This document shows positions 10,846 through 21,985 of a stretch of 64,000 nucleotides of DNA, piece by piece. Origin of the DNA: Phaseolus vulgaris (Eukaryota > Streptophyta > Magnoliopsida > Fabales > Fabaceae). The stretch lies in assembly GCF_000499845.2 (NCBI RefSeq), contig NC_023758.2, forward strand, positions 27,191,520 through 27,255,519, given 5' to 3'. Both the position numbers and the translations under genes were made by a program. Under the pieces are notes generated by a model. The model was given only the letters and a program-made list of their open reading frames with translations. It had not been told where the DNA came from and ran no database searches. Position 1 is the first letter of the stretch. Each line of letters starts with the position of its first letter.

Positions 10846-10998
10846 GCAACCCTTTTCATAGTGTTGTTTTATTTTTTATGGTTTGGTTGCCTTGATCTAT
10901 AAATGGTTATAGCTACATGTGGTGAATGATTCTTGTATAAGGATTGGGACATCCCTGAAATGTCCCCTTTAATTTAATTCTATTCTTTGTTGATAAAA
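10846..10998 (+). mobile_element. LINE-A 3' terminus
   Basis: T/G-rich tail with a GGGACAT-CCCTGAA-ATGTCCC hairpin (10946-10966), then TTTAATTTAATTCTATTC and TTGTTGATAAAAAAA. The same arrangement closes LINE-C (33.0-33.08 kb) and LINE-D (61.26-61.33 kb). Taken as the 3' end of LINE-A because it is on the same strand and just past the nested Sirevirus; it could instead be a separate truncated copy. Confidence 0.65.
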
Positions 10999-11469
10999 AA
11001 AATTTATCTATAGATAAATAAATTTTAAAGGAGACATTTGAAGATAACTAGGAAAATACTTTGGGTTATGGTTAGGTTGTTTAAATTTCTTGAGTGATAA
11101 TATATTATTTGAGCATTATCTAAAGAAATACATTATTAATAGAGGAGAGAATTAAGATTGACTCTTCATCACTCAAATGTTACACCCTCACTTAGCCAAA
11201 TAGTTTATTTAAAAAAAACTCTAAAATGAAAGAATAATGTAACATTGCATTGAATCTTTAAAAATATGCAAAAAAAAACCTAGCATAAACACCTAAAATA
11301 CTTATAAGAAATTAGACTAATTATGATAATTTTTTTTTCATCTGATACTCACGTATGAAATCACAAGGAAAACAAATAAAGTTAGCCAAAAAAAAGAATC
11401 TCCTAGCATTATTTATTTGAGAAATAGATGAAAAATAATTTTAAATAACTAAAATTAAAATTTACAATT
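10999..11469. other. AT-rich intergenic DNA
   Basis: No frame longer than a few dozen codons and no repeat or RNA gene that I recognise. Confidence 0.6.
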
Positions 11470-11713
11470 TATAATTTTAGACATAATTTATAATGTCTAA
11501 AATAATTGGATTTTAGAATCTAAATAATTGGTAGTTAAAACATTGATAGCTAATTATATACAAATTTAGAAACTATTTATCAATAATTGAAATTAATTTA
11601 GAAACCAATAATTTTTTTAGTCTCTAGAATGGTCTCTAGTTTAGTCAATATAGTAACTAATTATTTTTTCTCTCTAAAATTGGTTTCTATTTATATTTAT
11701 ATTTTCTTGTAGT
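11470..11713. repeat. CACTA-type MITE, one end only
   Basis: Runs of TTTAGAAACTATTTATCAATAA, AATTTAGAAACCAATAAT and GTAACTAATTATT end in TTTTCTTGTAGTA at 11713. The same motifs form the MITEs at 34751-35024 and 36705-37019 and the ends of the CACTA element at 37065-41396. The opposite CACTACAAGAAAA end is not visible, so this copy is truncated. Confidence 0.6.
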
Positions 11714-12019
11714 AAATTTTCTATTTATATTTTTTATATATATTTTTTTTAAAATGAATAACTTTTAATAAAAAAAATATTATATATACTTAAATAATAG
11801 TTGAATTTTTAGAAAATAATTTTTTATTATATATAGTTAAAAAATTAAATACACTAAAATTATTTTGAATTCTTATTAAAATTAATTATGTGATACTTCA
11901 ATAATATAAAATAATATAAGTTAATTATTTAAAAGAAATTATTTAATTCATAATAAAAATTAAGCGGGTAAAAGAATAAATTTGAAATGCTAAAATTAAA
12001 TCAGAAATTTTAATCGAGA

Positions 12020-14908
12020 ACTAATGGAGAACGTTAACCGAAATAGAAAAATAGTTACTATTGTTGATATGGACACTGAAACAAAAACTGCTTTTTTCGT
12101 CGACCAATTTGGGACGCAAACGACTAAAAATGGAGAAAAAAAAGTCGGATTTGTGTCGGTCATGGAGTTGCCGAGAAAAGTGTGAAAGCAAAGTCCATTT
12201 TGCTTCGGCCATGAAAGCGACACAAATTGCATGGACCAAGCTGATGTGGAACATACAAACAAACCGACGTTAAGAGGGACGGAATTTCACCGGCCAGACG
12301 AACACAAATGATTCATAAATCCTATTATGCATTGGTCTGGCTGATGCAAAAGAAATAAATAAAAAAATGTAAAATCAGATATTATGTCGGCTTAGCTGAC
12401 GCAAACTATGTTAAAAAAAAATCTTGCGTGAGTCTGGTGAAAAAAAATGGAAAATAGAAAAAAAAAATAATAATGATTTCCCCGCATTTCCTTTCCTCGC
12501 AAAGAATAAAATAAACCAATCATTCAAATAAAATCATAGACAGAATGAAATAAAACATTTATCATTCAGATAAAATCATAAACAACATAAACATAAAATC
12601 ATAAATCAGATAAAATAAATCATTCACTATTAATATAAAATCATAAACAGTATAAAATAAACCATTCACCATTTAAATAAAATGAAAAACAACATAAACA
12701 TCAAAACAAAAAATGAATCAAATCTAAAAAAAAATAATTTAAAATTACCTTTAACCATTTAAGTGGGAGAGCAAATGGAAGTTGGAGCTGAAGGTGGGAG
12801 TCCACATGTTGCAGCGACGCAGCGACGGTGGAGGACTTGAAATGAAGAAAAAAAACTTAATAATAAATTATAAAAAAACAAAGAGTAGAATGCAAAGAAG
12901 ACCATCGACGGGACTACGATGTAGTAGGTAGGCTTGGGATTTCGAAAGTGAAGTGAGAGATGAGAGAAATTTATGTTTAAGCTTTTAATTTGGAGTAGAG
13001 TAGTACACGAGAGCGAAATTTTGCTATATATTCAAAATTTTGCGTTGATCTGACCGATGCGAAAGTGGAAACTTACTTCATGTCAGCCGTGATCGATGCA
13101 AAAGGAAACAAACTATCAATTTACGTCGGTTAGGCTGATTCAAATCTATGATTTTGTGATTAAATTTTTAACTTTCATTACAAATATAATTAATAAATAT
13201 TACACATAAATTTATATTTTTATAAATTTTTTCCAAATAAATAAATCAACTAAATTTAATGGATATTTAATTCATCATTTTCATAATATTGTGAGCAATT
13301 AATTAAATCTTAATAAATGAAAATAGAACTTTAAACAAAATAATTTAATTCTTATAAAAAAAATTAAAATTAAAGGATTGGAAAGATATTCAATGTTATA
13401 ACAACATTGAATGTTAAATTTGTTATTGTTGAGAGAGAAATTGATTCTTCTTCATTTATTGTTCTTCGAAAAGAAAACTTGATTGAGAGTACAATATAGA
13501 AATGCTTTGGAAAAATATATGAAATTGTTTATAAGTGCTCATTGATTGAATTCACACCCATGGTAAATATTAATTACCTAAGATCAAAACATATCGAGTT
13601 TTATTTCTTCTTGAAATTTGAAAAAAATATGCTTAGATCAAATTCTCTATAATCACATATTTAAGAACTAAGCCCAGTAAAATCATTACAATAAAAGAAA
13701 CAAAATCTATAAATTTGTAAATTTGTTATTCACTGCATTGGAGAACTGTATTAACTCACTTATTTCTTTTATTACTATTACTTTATTAACATTAAAAAAT
13801 TCATTTATAACATGCTATGTCCTAAATGGTTGGTTTTAGAACACACCCGTGTCCTCGATTAGTCACATGTTCCTCCATAAGAAAATTAAAAGGAGGTCCA
13901 ATAATTAAAGAATAAATTTGTTATATATTCAATTTGCACTTATAGAACATGTGGTAAAGTTTGGAACACTTTAGATATTGTAGTAATCTAACAATTAAAA
14001 ATAAATTACTCACTCACACTCACTTTTTATGTTTGTTTTATATACTTTGCGGATAAATCTTAAAAATGACCTTATGTTTCATTTTTTAGAAGTCAACTCT
14101 TTTGAACTACAATAGATATCAAATGAAAATCTTGATTTCAAAATAAATGGTTCTTTTATATATTACAGATGTTATGAGACTCAAATTTTCTTAAAGTTAC
14201 CAGTCAAAGGTTTACCTTGATTTTTTCTTTTCTTAAGTTTACTTTCAAATTTTTTTGCTTCTTTATTTTTAAATAAGTCCATTAAATTTTACATTAATTA
14301 CTTCATGTCAAATTTATATCCCAAAATTTATATGTATTTTATATTTTATATGTCATTTGCAAAAGTTAAATAAGTATTTTTTTTCTTTACTCGATTATTA
14401 TTTTTCTCTTTTTTTCAATTATTTCTTAACTTTTTCAAATAATTTTTTTAATATTAAACACTTTAATCAACTAATAAATTTAATTTAATTAACTTATATC
14501 AAAATTTAAATTTCACTATGAAATAATTTTTTCAAAACTAATATATTTATTACAATATTATAATTCAATAAATTTAAAATAAATAAATCTATACACATAA
14601 TAAAAAAATTTAAAGAAATTTAAAAGGTGATATCTGTGTCGGCCTGACCGATGAATCAAATAATCATTTTTTTGGATATGTAATGAAAGTTATGGTGAAC
14701 GCATAATCAAATTATTTCTGTCACATGCGTCGATCTGGCCGACACAAATTTATTATTTTTTTTCACTTTCTTTTCACGTCCTCCATGCGTCGGCTGGTCC
14801 CCACAACATCTTTTTGCGATGAATTTGCGTGAGTTTGGTCGACGCAACTTGCATCCACTATTGGCCGACACAAGTTTTACGCGGTTAATAACACATTTTC
14901 TTGTAGTG
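12020..14908. mobile_element. Non-autonomous CACTA element with GCGTCGG subterminal repeats
   Basis: The right end is ACACATTTTCTTGTAGTG at 14908, a standard inverted CACTACAAGAAAA terminus. Clusters of short motifs of the type GCGTCGG, GTCGGCC and CTGACGCAA occur in both orientations at about 12090-12450, 13040-13145 and 14630-14890, as expected for transposase-binding subterminal repeats. The interior is AT-rich with a GC-richer patch at about 12760-12975 and no long frame. I cannot find the left terminus; the start given is where the first motifs appear. Confidence 0.5.
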
Positions 14909-14960
14909 AGACAATTTGCTCTATTGTGACCTTCGCTCCTACAGTAAGAGCATTTGTTTG
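14909..14960 (-). pseudogene. CCHC zinc-knuckle fragment next to CACTA end
   Basis: The minus strand reads KCSYCRSEGHNRANC, a CX2CX4HX4C zinc knuckle. It abuts the CACTA terminus at 14908, so the coding sequence seems to have been cut by that insertion. Knuckles of this form occur at the C-terminus of MULE/FAR1 transposases and in copia gag; nothing else of either protein is visible here. Confidence 0.4.
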
Positions 14961-15011
14961 ACTTATTTAGAAGTAGTTCATTCCTTTAATTATGTATACC
15001 ATTAGTTGTTA

Positions 15012-18000
15012 TTTTTTATAGGCAAGAAGCAATAAAATTAAAAAGGCAATTTCAGGGGTGGTTCAACCCTTATACAGAAAATAAAGGTTCAAAAATATCT
15101 TTCCTAAAACACACTAATCCAAAATGAGACCTCCTATTATCCGAGCCAACCCTGCTACTAAAAAACAAAAAGAACAAGGATCAACCCTTAGAGATTTTAA
15201 ATCGAATTCATGCATATCAAAGTTTCTAGACACTAGTCAGAGAACAAGAAACTCGTTGACCGTATATTAGAAGAGATCCAGGACCAAACCTTTACCTGTG
15301 CTAGGAAGAAACACCAGTGTGGTCAACCACTCCACCTTTAAATAAGCAATTATTCTTGTGTCTCCAAATCTCGCTAACCAACATTATCCAGATGTTACCC
15401 ATAATAAGATTCACTGAATTGGACGCATCCAGAATTTTAAAATATTCAAAGTGTAGACCCAGAACCATAAGGTCAACTGATCTAACTCCTAGCCATTCAT
15501 AGCAAAGATTCCAAACAGCCAAGCGACTCTATATCCAAAAAACAAATGTTCTATTGACTCCTCTGACTATCTACACAAACTGCAAAGATTACTCTCGACC
15601 CTCATCCCTCTTCTCTCCAGATTTGCTTTAGAAGCAACTTTAATCTCAATCGCCTCCAAGCTGTGACATGAGCTGAAGGAAGTGCCTTAATCTTCCAGAA
15701 AAACTTGTAGAATCTTGAGTCTTCCTTGCCTCTGTCTCCCTTTAACCTTCGGTAAGCAGACTTAACTGAAAACACATCTGAATCACTATCCTTTCAAACC
15801 CATTTGTCCTCTTTTTCCAACTCGAGCCGCTTGTTGGAGATCATCTCTAAGAGTTCACTTGCTTGTTCCTCCTCCCAAGCAAAAAAACTCCTTCTCCACC
15901 TTAAGTTCCACTCCCAGGCCCTATTAACCCATAATCTGCAATCACATAAATTCGCCTCCTTGGAGCCAGACAAAGAGAATAACCTCGAAAATCTATCTTT
16001 CAAGTCTCCTGAGACTGCCCAACTATCTGACCAAAACGAAACATCTCTCCCGTTTCCTACCTCCCAGTTCAAACAGTCTTCAAACTTCCCTCTCCATTCC
16101 TCAAACCTCTAGATCATCCTCATATCTCTCCACCACAAGGAAACCTTGGTATTATTTGACTGCTTCGTTGACCTCCCTCCACAACCCCCCTTATCCAGGC
16201 GCCAAATCCATTTTCCCAACAAGGCCAAATTAAAACTCCTCACGTTGATAATACCGAGCCCTCCCGCTTCCTTGGATTTCAGACCTTATCCCAAGCAACC
16301 CATGCGATCTTTCGCCCTTCTGATCCCTAGCCCCACAAAAAATTCCTTTGCAGGTGCACGATTTTCTTCAACACATTAGACGGCAACTTGAATAGGGAAA
16401 CATAGAACAAAGGTATTGATGATAAAACCGACTTAATCAAGCATATCCTCCCAGCTAATGATATGTATCTACCCTTCCACCTTGCTAGCCTGGTTCTTAT
16501 TCTATTAACCACTTCATCCCAGAACACACCCCTCTTGTGACACCCCCTACTAGCATCCCCAAATATTTAAAAGGAGTTTTCATCACTTTACAATTTAATA
16601 TTGTCGCGGAACGTAGAATCTCCGTCTGGTCCACCCTCACCCCTCGGAGTCTACTCTTGAAAAATTCACCTTAAGGCCAGATGCCAACTCAAAAACAGTT
16701 CAACATAACCTTTATGTTAAAAACACTTTTGATATTTTCCTTACAAAAAAACAAAGTATCATCAGTGTACTATACCATGTTTACCTTTACCAACTTTTTC
16801 CCAATCTTCAGGCATTACACCAGATCTTTCTCATCCGCAGTCTTAGACACCCCAGCTAGACCTTTTGCCACTATTAGAAACAAAAATGGAGCTAAAGGGT
16901 CGCCTTGTCTCAAACCCTTCTTCAGAATGAATTCCTTAGTGGGACTCCCGTTAACAAGAATAGATACTGACGCTGATTCCAAACACGCTTTAATCCAAGA
17001 AATCCACCTTTCACAGAAACCGAGTCTTCCTAACATGTAATAGATAAAGTCTCATCTCACGGAGTCGTAAGCCTTCTCATAATCCACCTTGCAAAACACA
17101 CAACTTTTCTTCTTCCTCTTCATCTCTTCAAAGACTTCATTAGCTACGAGAATACTGTCCAGAAGTCCCCTTCCCTCAAGAAAAGCGGATTGCCTAATAT
17201 CGATGACTTTGTTGATCACCTTCTTCAGTCTGATAGACAAAACCTTCAAAATAATTTTATACATACATCCTACCAGCGATATCGGTCTGTAATCGTTAAG
17301 CTGTTGCGGGTTATCCATCTTAGGTATTAAATATATGAAAGAAGCGTTTGAGCCCTTAGGCCACTTGTTGTTGACCATAAAATCATTTACTGCCGAGACA
17401 ATATCTTCCTTGAGGTTATCCCAACTGAATTTAATGAAACTAAAATTGAATCCGTCAGGACCGGGACTCTTTGAAAAATTGCAACTCCAGACAACGTTCT
17501 TGACATCCTCCTCAGAGACCATTCCAACCAGCAACTCGTTATCTTCTCCAGAAATGGTGTTGAACTTAACATTGTCCAACCTAACCATGGGCTCAGACTC
17601 CCCAGCAAATCTATCTTCGAAAAAATTTCCAACATTTGTTTTTACCACCTCCTTATCATCACACCACTGACCATTTACTACTACTTCATTAATCCCGTTT
17701 TTATTCTCTTCCACTTCACAGACGAATGGAAAAATTTAGTATTTAAGTCTCCTTGGTTCAATCACTTTTGTCTTGCTTTTTGATGTACGACCTCTTCTTG
17801 TTTGAACAAGTTCCGACTTTGTTCAGCCAGCAAAAATTTCTTCTCCTCCCGCTCGAACTCGTCTAAATCTCTTTCGTCATCTCTTGCGTCCAACTCTTGA
17901 ATTTTCTTTTGTAATAAAACCCCTTCTTGATGTTTCCGAAAACCTCTCTATTCCACCTCTTCATATATGTTTTTAACTTTTTCAATTTTTCTTTTAATAC

Positions 18001-18040
18001 TTACATCCCTCCACCAAGCACCTCATAACTTTGCCCCTTG
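15012..18040 (-). pseudogene. LINE-B (L1-type) ORF2 relic and 3' tail
   Basis: Read on the minus strand: KLKTYMKRWNREVFGNI (about 17.97 kb), a WLNQGDLNTKFFHSS-like segment with W replaced by a stop, then RT in pieces: SKSPGPDGFNFSFIK, DYRPISLVGCMYKII, CKVDYEKAYDSVR (17052-17714), GLRQGDPLAPFLFLI (about 16.9 kb), and YTDDTLFF where FADD is expected (about 16.77 kb). After RT come SLAGRICLIKSVLSSIPLFY (16.33-16.53 kb) and VGNGRDVSFWSDSW (15.79-16.07 kb), ending near 15.3 kb. The tail GGTTGAACCACCCCTGAA (about 15.05-15.08 kb) matches the LINE 3' end in part. Many stops and frameshifts; 5' part absent. No function expected. Confidence 0.85.
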
Positions 18041-18709
18041 TAATTTGACTATAAGATCACTATAATAATTTAAAAAAACATTTCAACATAATATAAATAC
18101 GGGAAACCTCTAGTGATATATTTTCTTAATCTTATGTTCATCACTAAGAGGATTAACTGAATCCCTTAATCCTGATTTTTCATTTTCCTTAGGTATCGTT
18201 CAAGTTCAATATTTTGTTTTTCTTATAATAATTAATCATCCCTTTCAACCTAATGCTTCAATTTTTCAAAAATGAAACTACAGAAATATAGAAAAGTTTC
18301 AAAATTCTATGGAAGATGAAATTATGCAAGAAAATAAATAAAAATATTAGCAAAAAGAAATATTTCAAGGATTATAATGAATTGTAGAAATAAAATATAT
18401 ACCAAATGTATAATAGATATCAATCTCATCCACTATTATAGAAGGTTAAGATATTTAAAAGTTGAAAATTAAAAAAATAACTATTCTGAAAGTCATTCTC
18501 ATTCGATAACCCATTTTCCTTTCATCCAAATCTAAAATGAAAAAAAATTTTCAAACAACTAAATCAAACAAAATACTTTTATTCATTTCAGAATCATGGC
18601 TATCAGAAGAGCCATTAGATTTTCTTTCGTGCACTCATATAAATATAACAATCACGGGAAGAACAAAAAATTATTAAAAGAAAGTACTTATCAAAACTAT
18701 TGTATATAA
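18041..18709. other. AT-rich DNA, nothing recognised
   Basis: No supported coding sequence, RNA gene or terminal repeat seen. Confidence 0.5.
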
Positions 18710-18807
18710 AATAAACATGTATCACTTTCATCATTGATGCTTGGCACATTAGACACTTTCTTCTACTTTGGTTCAAATCATTTGCACATCTTGAACATGT
18801 TTCACAT
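18710..18807 (-). pseudogene. RING-finger C-terminal exon fragment
   Basis: The minus strand after a good acceptor (TTTGTCTTGCAG) reads CETCSRCANDL, then RRKCLMCQASMMKVIH, which looks like the second half of a C3HC4 RING domain (CxxCxxCA ... KCxxCxxxI). The His expected near CGHxC is replaced (CETC), and the first half of the RING is not nearby. It lies downstream, in the same orientation, of two other exon-like pieces at 18980-19223, but its frame does not join theirs. Confidence 0.4.
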
Positions 18808-18979
18808 CTGCAAGACAAATACAACATCGATGTGTAAGTGATTTACATCAGGTACAAAGAAAATTAATAATTTGTAAAAGTAAGACTCGTCAACAAAAGT
18901 TGAAACTTAAAGAGATGAATATACAATAAAATCAATCTTTCACATTTTTCTGTAATCAACAACAAAGAGAAGCACTCAC

Positions 18980-19223
18980 CATGTGCCTTCAATAGCGACA
19001 TCGAAAGTTGTCGCGCAAGTCCTTGGCTCAAGTTATAAACATTTAGAGTAACCCTTTGACCCTCCTGCAGCCAAATATCAAATTTTAGATGTTAGGGAGA
19101 AACATAAAATTATGAAAACACACACATCCGAAAATATCACTGATACCACATACTAATGGTAAAGTTCATATATTTTAGAAAACAACTAACCTTGTCATCT
19201 CTCTTTGTTGCTTTCAGTGAAAT
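18980..19223 (-). pseudogene. PPPDE/DeSI-like exon fragments
   Basis: Two exon-like pieces on the minus strand with consensus splice edges. One is 19191-19223 (ISLKATKRDDK, donor GTTAG). The other is 18980-19064 after TTTGGCTGCAG, reading EGQRVTLNVYNLSQGLARQL, with donor GTGAGTGC. The second resembles the N-terminal VxLxVYDLSxGLARQLS stretch of plant PPPDE (DeSI-type) thiol peptidases. Catalytic His and Cys regions are absent. Likely a captured or decayed gene fragment. Confidence 0.35.
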
Positions 19224-19681
19224 CTGAAATAACATGAGCGAATATGCAATCATAGAAAAAAAATGTCAAATATCAAAATAAGTAAAAATTATAAATTATT
19301 ATAGTTTAAAAAAAAGTAAAAAAAATAGGGTCATCCAACCAACGTGGTAGACAAAATAAAATTTAGCATTGAAAATAAATACTACATTGACATTTATAAA
19401 ATTTAAATGACACTTAAAAGAAAGTATTGAAGCATAACATATGAATTCTCGGTGAGTGATATTGGTGAAAAAATTTGAGAGAAGAAGTCATCGGAGATTC
19501 CTTGATTGGCCAACGAAATGAATGAATCGTTCTATTTTTTCTTTGTGCCTGTATGGGAGATTTAAAAACAAAGAAACCATAAAGCCAAGTGATAATAAAG
19601 TAAAACACCTTACATGAAAATGTGTCTCTCACCGTAGTGGCATAATCTATCTAATACTAGGAAGATGATGTGGGTGGGGAC
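19224..19681. other. Spacer left of the Tat element
   Basis: AT-rich, no supported coding sequence. Its last five bases (GGGAC, 19677-19681) are the left target duplication of the Ty3/gypsy element. Confidence 0.55.
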
Positions 19682-20612
19682 TGATCCTGCCTGTTGACTA
19701 GGACGCTAGAGCCTTGCCTCGTCAAACCTGGATCGACTTTGCGTCGTGTTAGTCTCCGTCCTTCACCTTGATTCACCTCAAGAACCTGCAAAAGACAGAA
19801 CGGCGCCGCTGCGGCCGATCACGCTCCGACGCCCAAGTCAGCGACTGAACCACCAAAATACTAAGAGAAATCTAGGAACTTCAAGAACCGTGCAAAATTC
19901 TCTCTCAGCGTACTCAAGTTCTCGTAAGCGTAAAAGAAGTAATCTAAAACGCGCGTACCTCAGAAGTTCGTTAGAATCTCTTATATACCTGTGCACTTTC
20001 TCTCTCCTGACAGTTACACATCTAGACACGTGGCTCGTATCCAGCTGTACACGTGTCACCATCTGGAGCATCCTTGACTTGGGCGCCACTTCTTACTCTT
20101 CAGGCTTTTCGGCTAAGTTACTTATCCAAGAAACAACTCAGCGCATAACTGCCTTGGAGCGTGATCTCTTCTGCGTGGTGAATACGGGTGCCTTCATACA
20201 CACCTTCCCTGTGGTCTCGCCGGCCGCCTTCATGATCTACTTCACTTGCTTCATCGTGCATGCTCGGGTAAGCTGTTCCTCGACCTCAACCTCTGGCTAG
20301 CTCGGGAATGACTACCTGACGACTTTGTCCTCTGCTTCGAAAGCCTGGAACAAGCTTCCTTGATCCTTCGGCGACGTCCTTCTTTCGGCGATCTCTAACC
20401 ATGTGGTCGTCTGGGTTCGCATCCGGCGACTTCATCTTAAACCCGGTGACCACCGGTTTAGGTATGCTAGAGATCGGAGCACGCCAACTTAAGGACTGGC
20501 GACTACACGAGCCCCCCAACTTCCTTCCCTTCTGCCAGCCACGAGCCCTGCTCAACACGCTTACATAATAGCTTGCTGCCACGTCATCAATCCCGACTAC
20601 CTGGGCGGTACA
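19682..20612 (-). repeat. 3' LTR of Tat element
   Basis: Plus-strand ends TGATCCTGCC and GGCGGTACA. Same length as its partner at 26330-27260. A polypurine-type stretch AGGGGGCTTG lies next to it on the minus strand (about 20613-20624). Confidence 0.92.
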
Positions 20613-20626
20613 CAAGCCCCCTAGTC

Positions 20627-21985
20627 TTAAGCGAAGACTTGTCCAATCATTCTTTTCACTGCCTCAGCTTTTAATCTCGCCTCCTCCCTGACCTCATCCA
20701 GCAAATCCAGATTCAACCTTCTTTCCTCATTCGAGTCTTCCGCTATAAAGTTCTGGAATCTCGGCGAGCTCTCCTGGATTTCCACTGGAATCATTGCGTC
20801 GCATCCATAGACCAAGCTTATCGGGGTCTCATGGGTTCCTGACTGCTCGGTGGTGTGGTACGCCCAAACTATACGGGGTACCTCCTCAGCCCACGATCCC
20901 TTGGCTTTCTCTAGTATTCTCTTCAAGCCTCTTAGCAATACCCGATTGGCGGACTCTACTTGGCCATTTGTTTGGGGATGCTCGACGGATGCAAACACTT
21001 GTTGAATTCCTACCTCTTCGCACAGCTTCTTCAACAGGTGACTTGCAAACTGAGTCCCGTTGTCTGACACCAGGCGCTTAGGCACACCAAACCGGCACAC
21101 GATGTTCTTCCATACAAAACTCTCGATCTTGTGTGCGGTGATCTGAGTTACTGGTTCTGCTTCGATCCACTTGGTGAAATATTCAATCGCCACCACCAAG
21201 TACTTCATCTGCCTGATCACCAATGGGAATGGTCCCAGAATGTCGATCCCCCACGTATGAAACGACCAAGGGCTGTAAATCGACTTCAACTCTTCGGGAG
21301 GCGCTTTGTGCCAATCGGCGTGCTGCTGACATTGCTTGCAGCACTGCGCATACTTCTTGCAGTCCTCCCTCATTGTTGGCCAGTAGTAACCTACACAGAG
21401 TGTTCTTGCGGCCAGCGCTCGACCCCCGACGTGACTTCCGCATATCCCTTCATGGAGCTCGGTCATGATTCTTGTACATTTCTTTCCGTGCACACATTCC
21501 AGGAGTGGGTGTGTGAACCCAAACCTATACAGCTCACCATCAATCATTGTGAACTTGCTAGAGTTCTTCTTTATCTTCCTAGCTTCTGCCGGATCCAGCG
21601 GGAGAAGGCCATCTGCCAGGCATCGCTGGTACTGTGTTATCCACGTGTCTGGCTTATGCGTAGCGCAGACCTGCGTCATGTTCACCCCCTCCCCCCGACA
21701 TGCTCTTATTCTCGGCGATCTCAAGGTCTCCTGAGTCAAAGACTTGTGACTCCTCGCCGCTTTCTCCGTCGACTTGCTTATTTGAAGAACCAGGTGATCT
21801 ACCACAAATGCTCTAGGCGTCTTCAGAGTTTCTTGGATCACCGTCCTCTGCCTACCCCCCTTGCCCGAACTGGCGAGCTTAGCTAGCAAGTCTGCTCGGG
21901 CATTCTGCTCTCTGGGCACATGCACCACTTCAAAGGAGACAAAGGAACTCTTCAACTCCTGCACATACTCCAGGTAAGCCGCCAT
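20627..21985 (-). pseudogene. Tat integrase, with end of second RNase H
   Basis: 452 codons continuing in frame from the RT segment after one TAA at 21986-21988 (DP-stop-MAAYLEYV). It opens with the end of the Tat-type second RNase H (VHVPREQNARADLLAKLAS). The zinc-binding HHCC domain follows (HEGICGSHVGGR, CKKYAQCCKQCQQ), then the integrase core with WGIDILGPFP, VSDNGTQFAS and PQTNGQVESANR, so the D, D and E residues are present. The C-terminus is basic. Apart from the stop at its start, the segment is open and looks functional. Confidence 0.88.

Noticed and set aside
19746..20300. 184-residue plus-strand ORF, repeated at 26394-26948
   Set aside because: It lies within the two near-identical LTRs of the Tat element, antisense to it, and its residue composition has no domain pattern. 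Its presence twice is explained by LTR identity.
21131..21886. 251-residue plus-strand ORF
   Set aside because: Antisense shadow of the Tat integrase; the minus strand has clear HHCC and DDE motifs.
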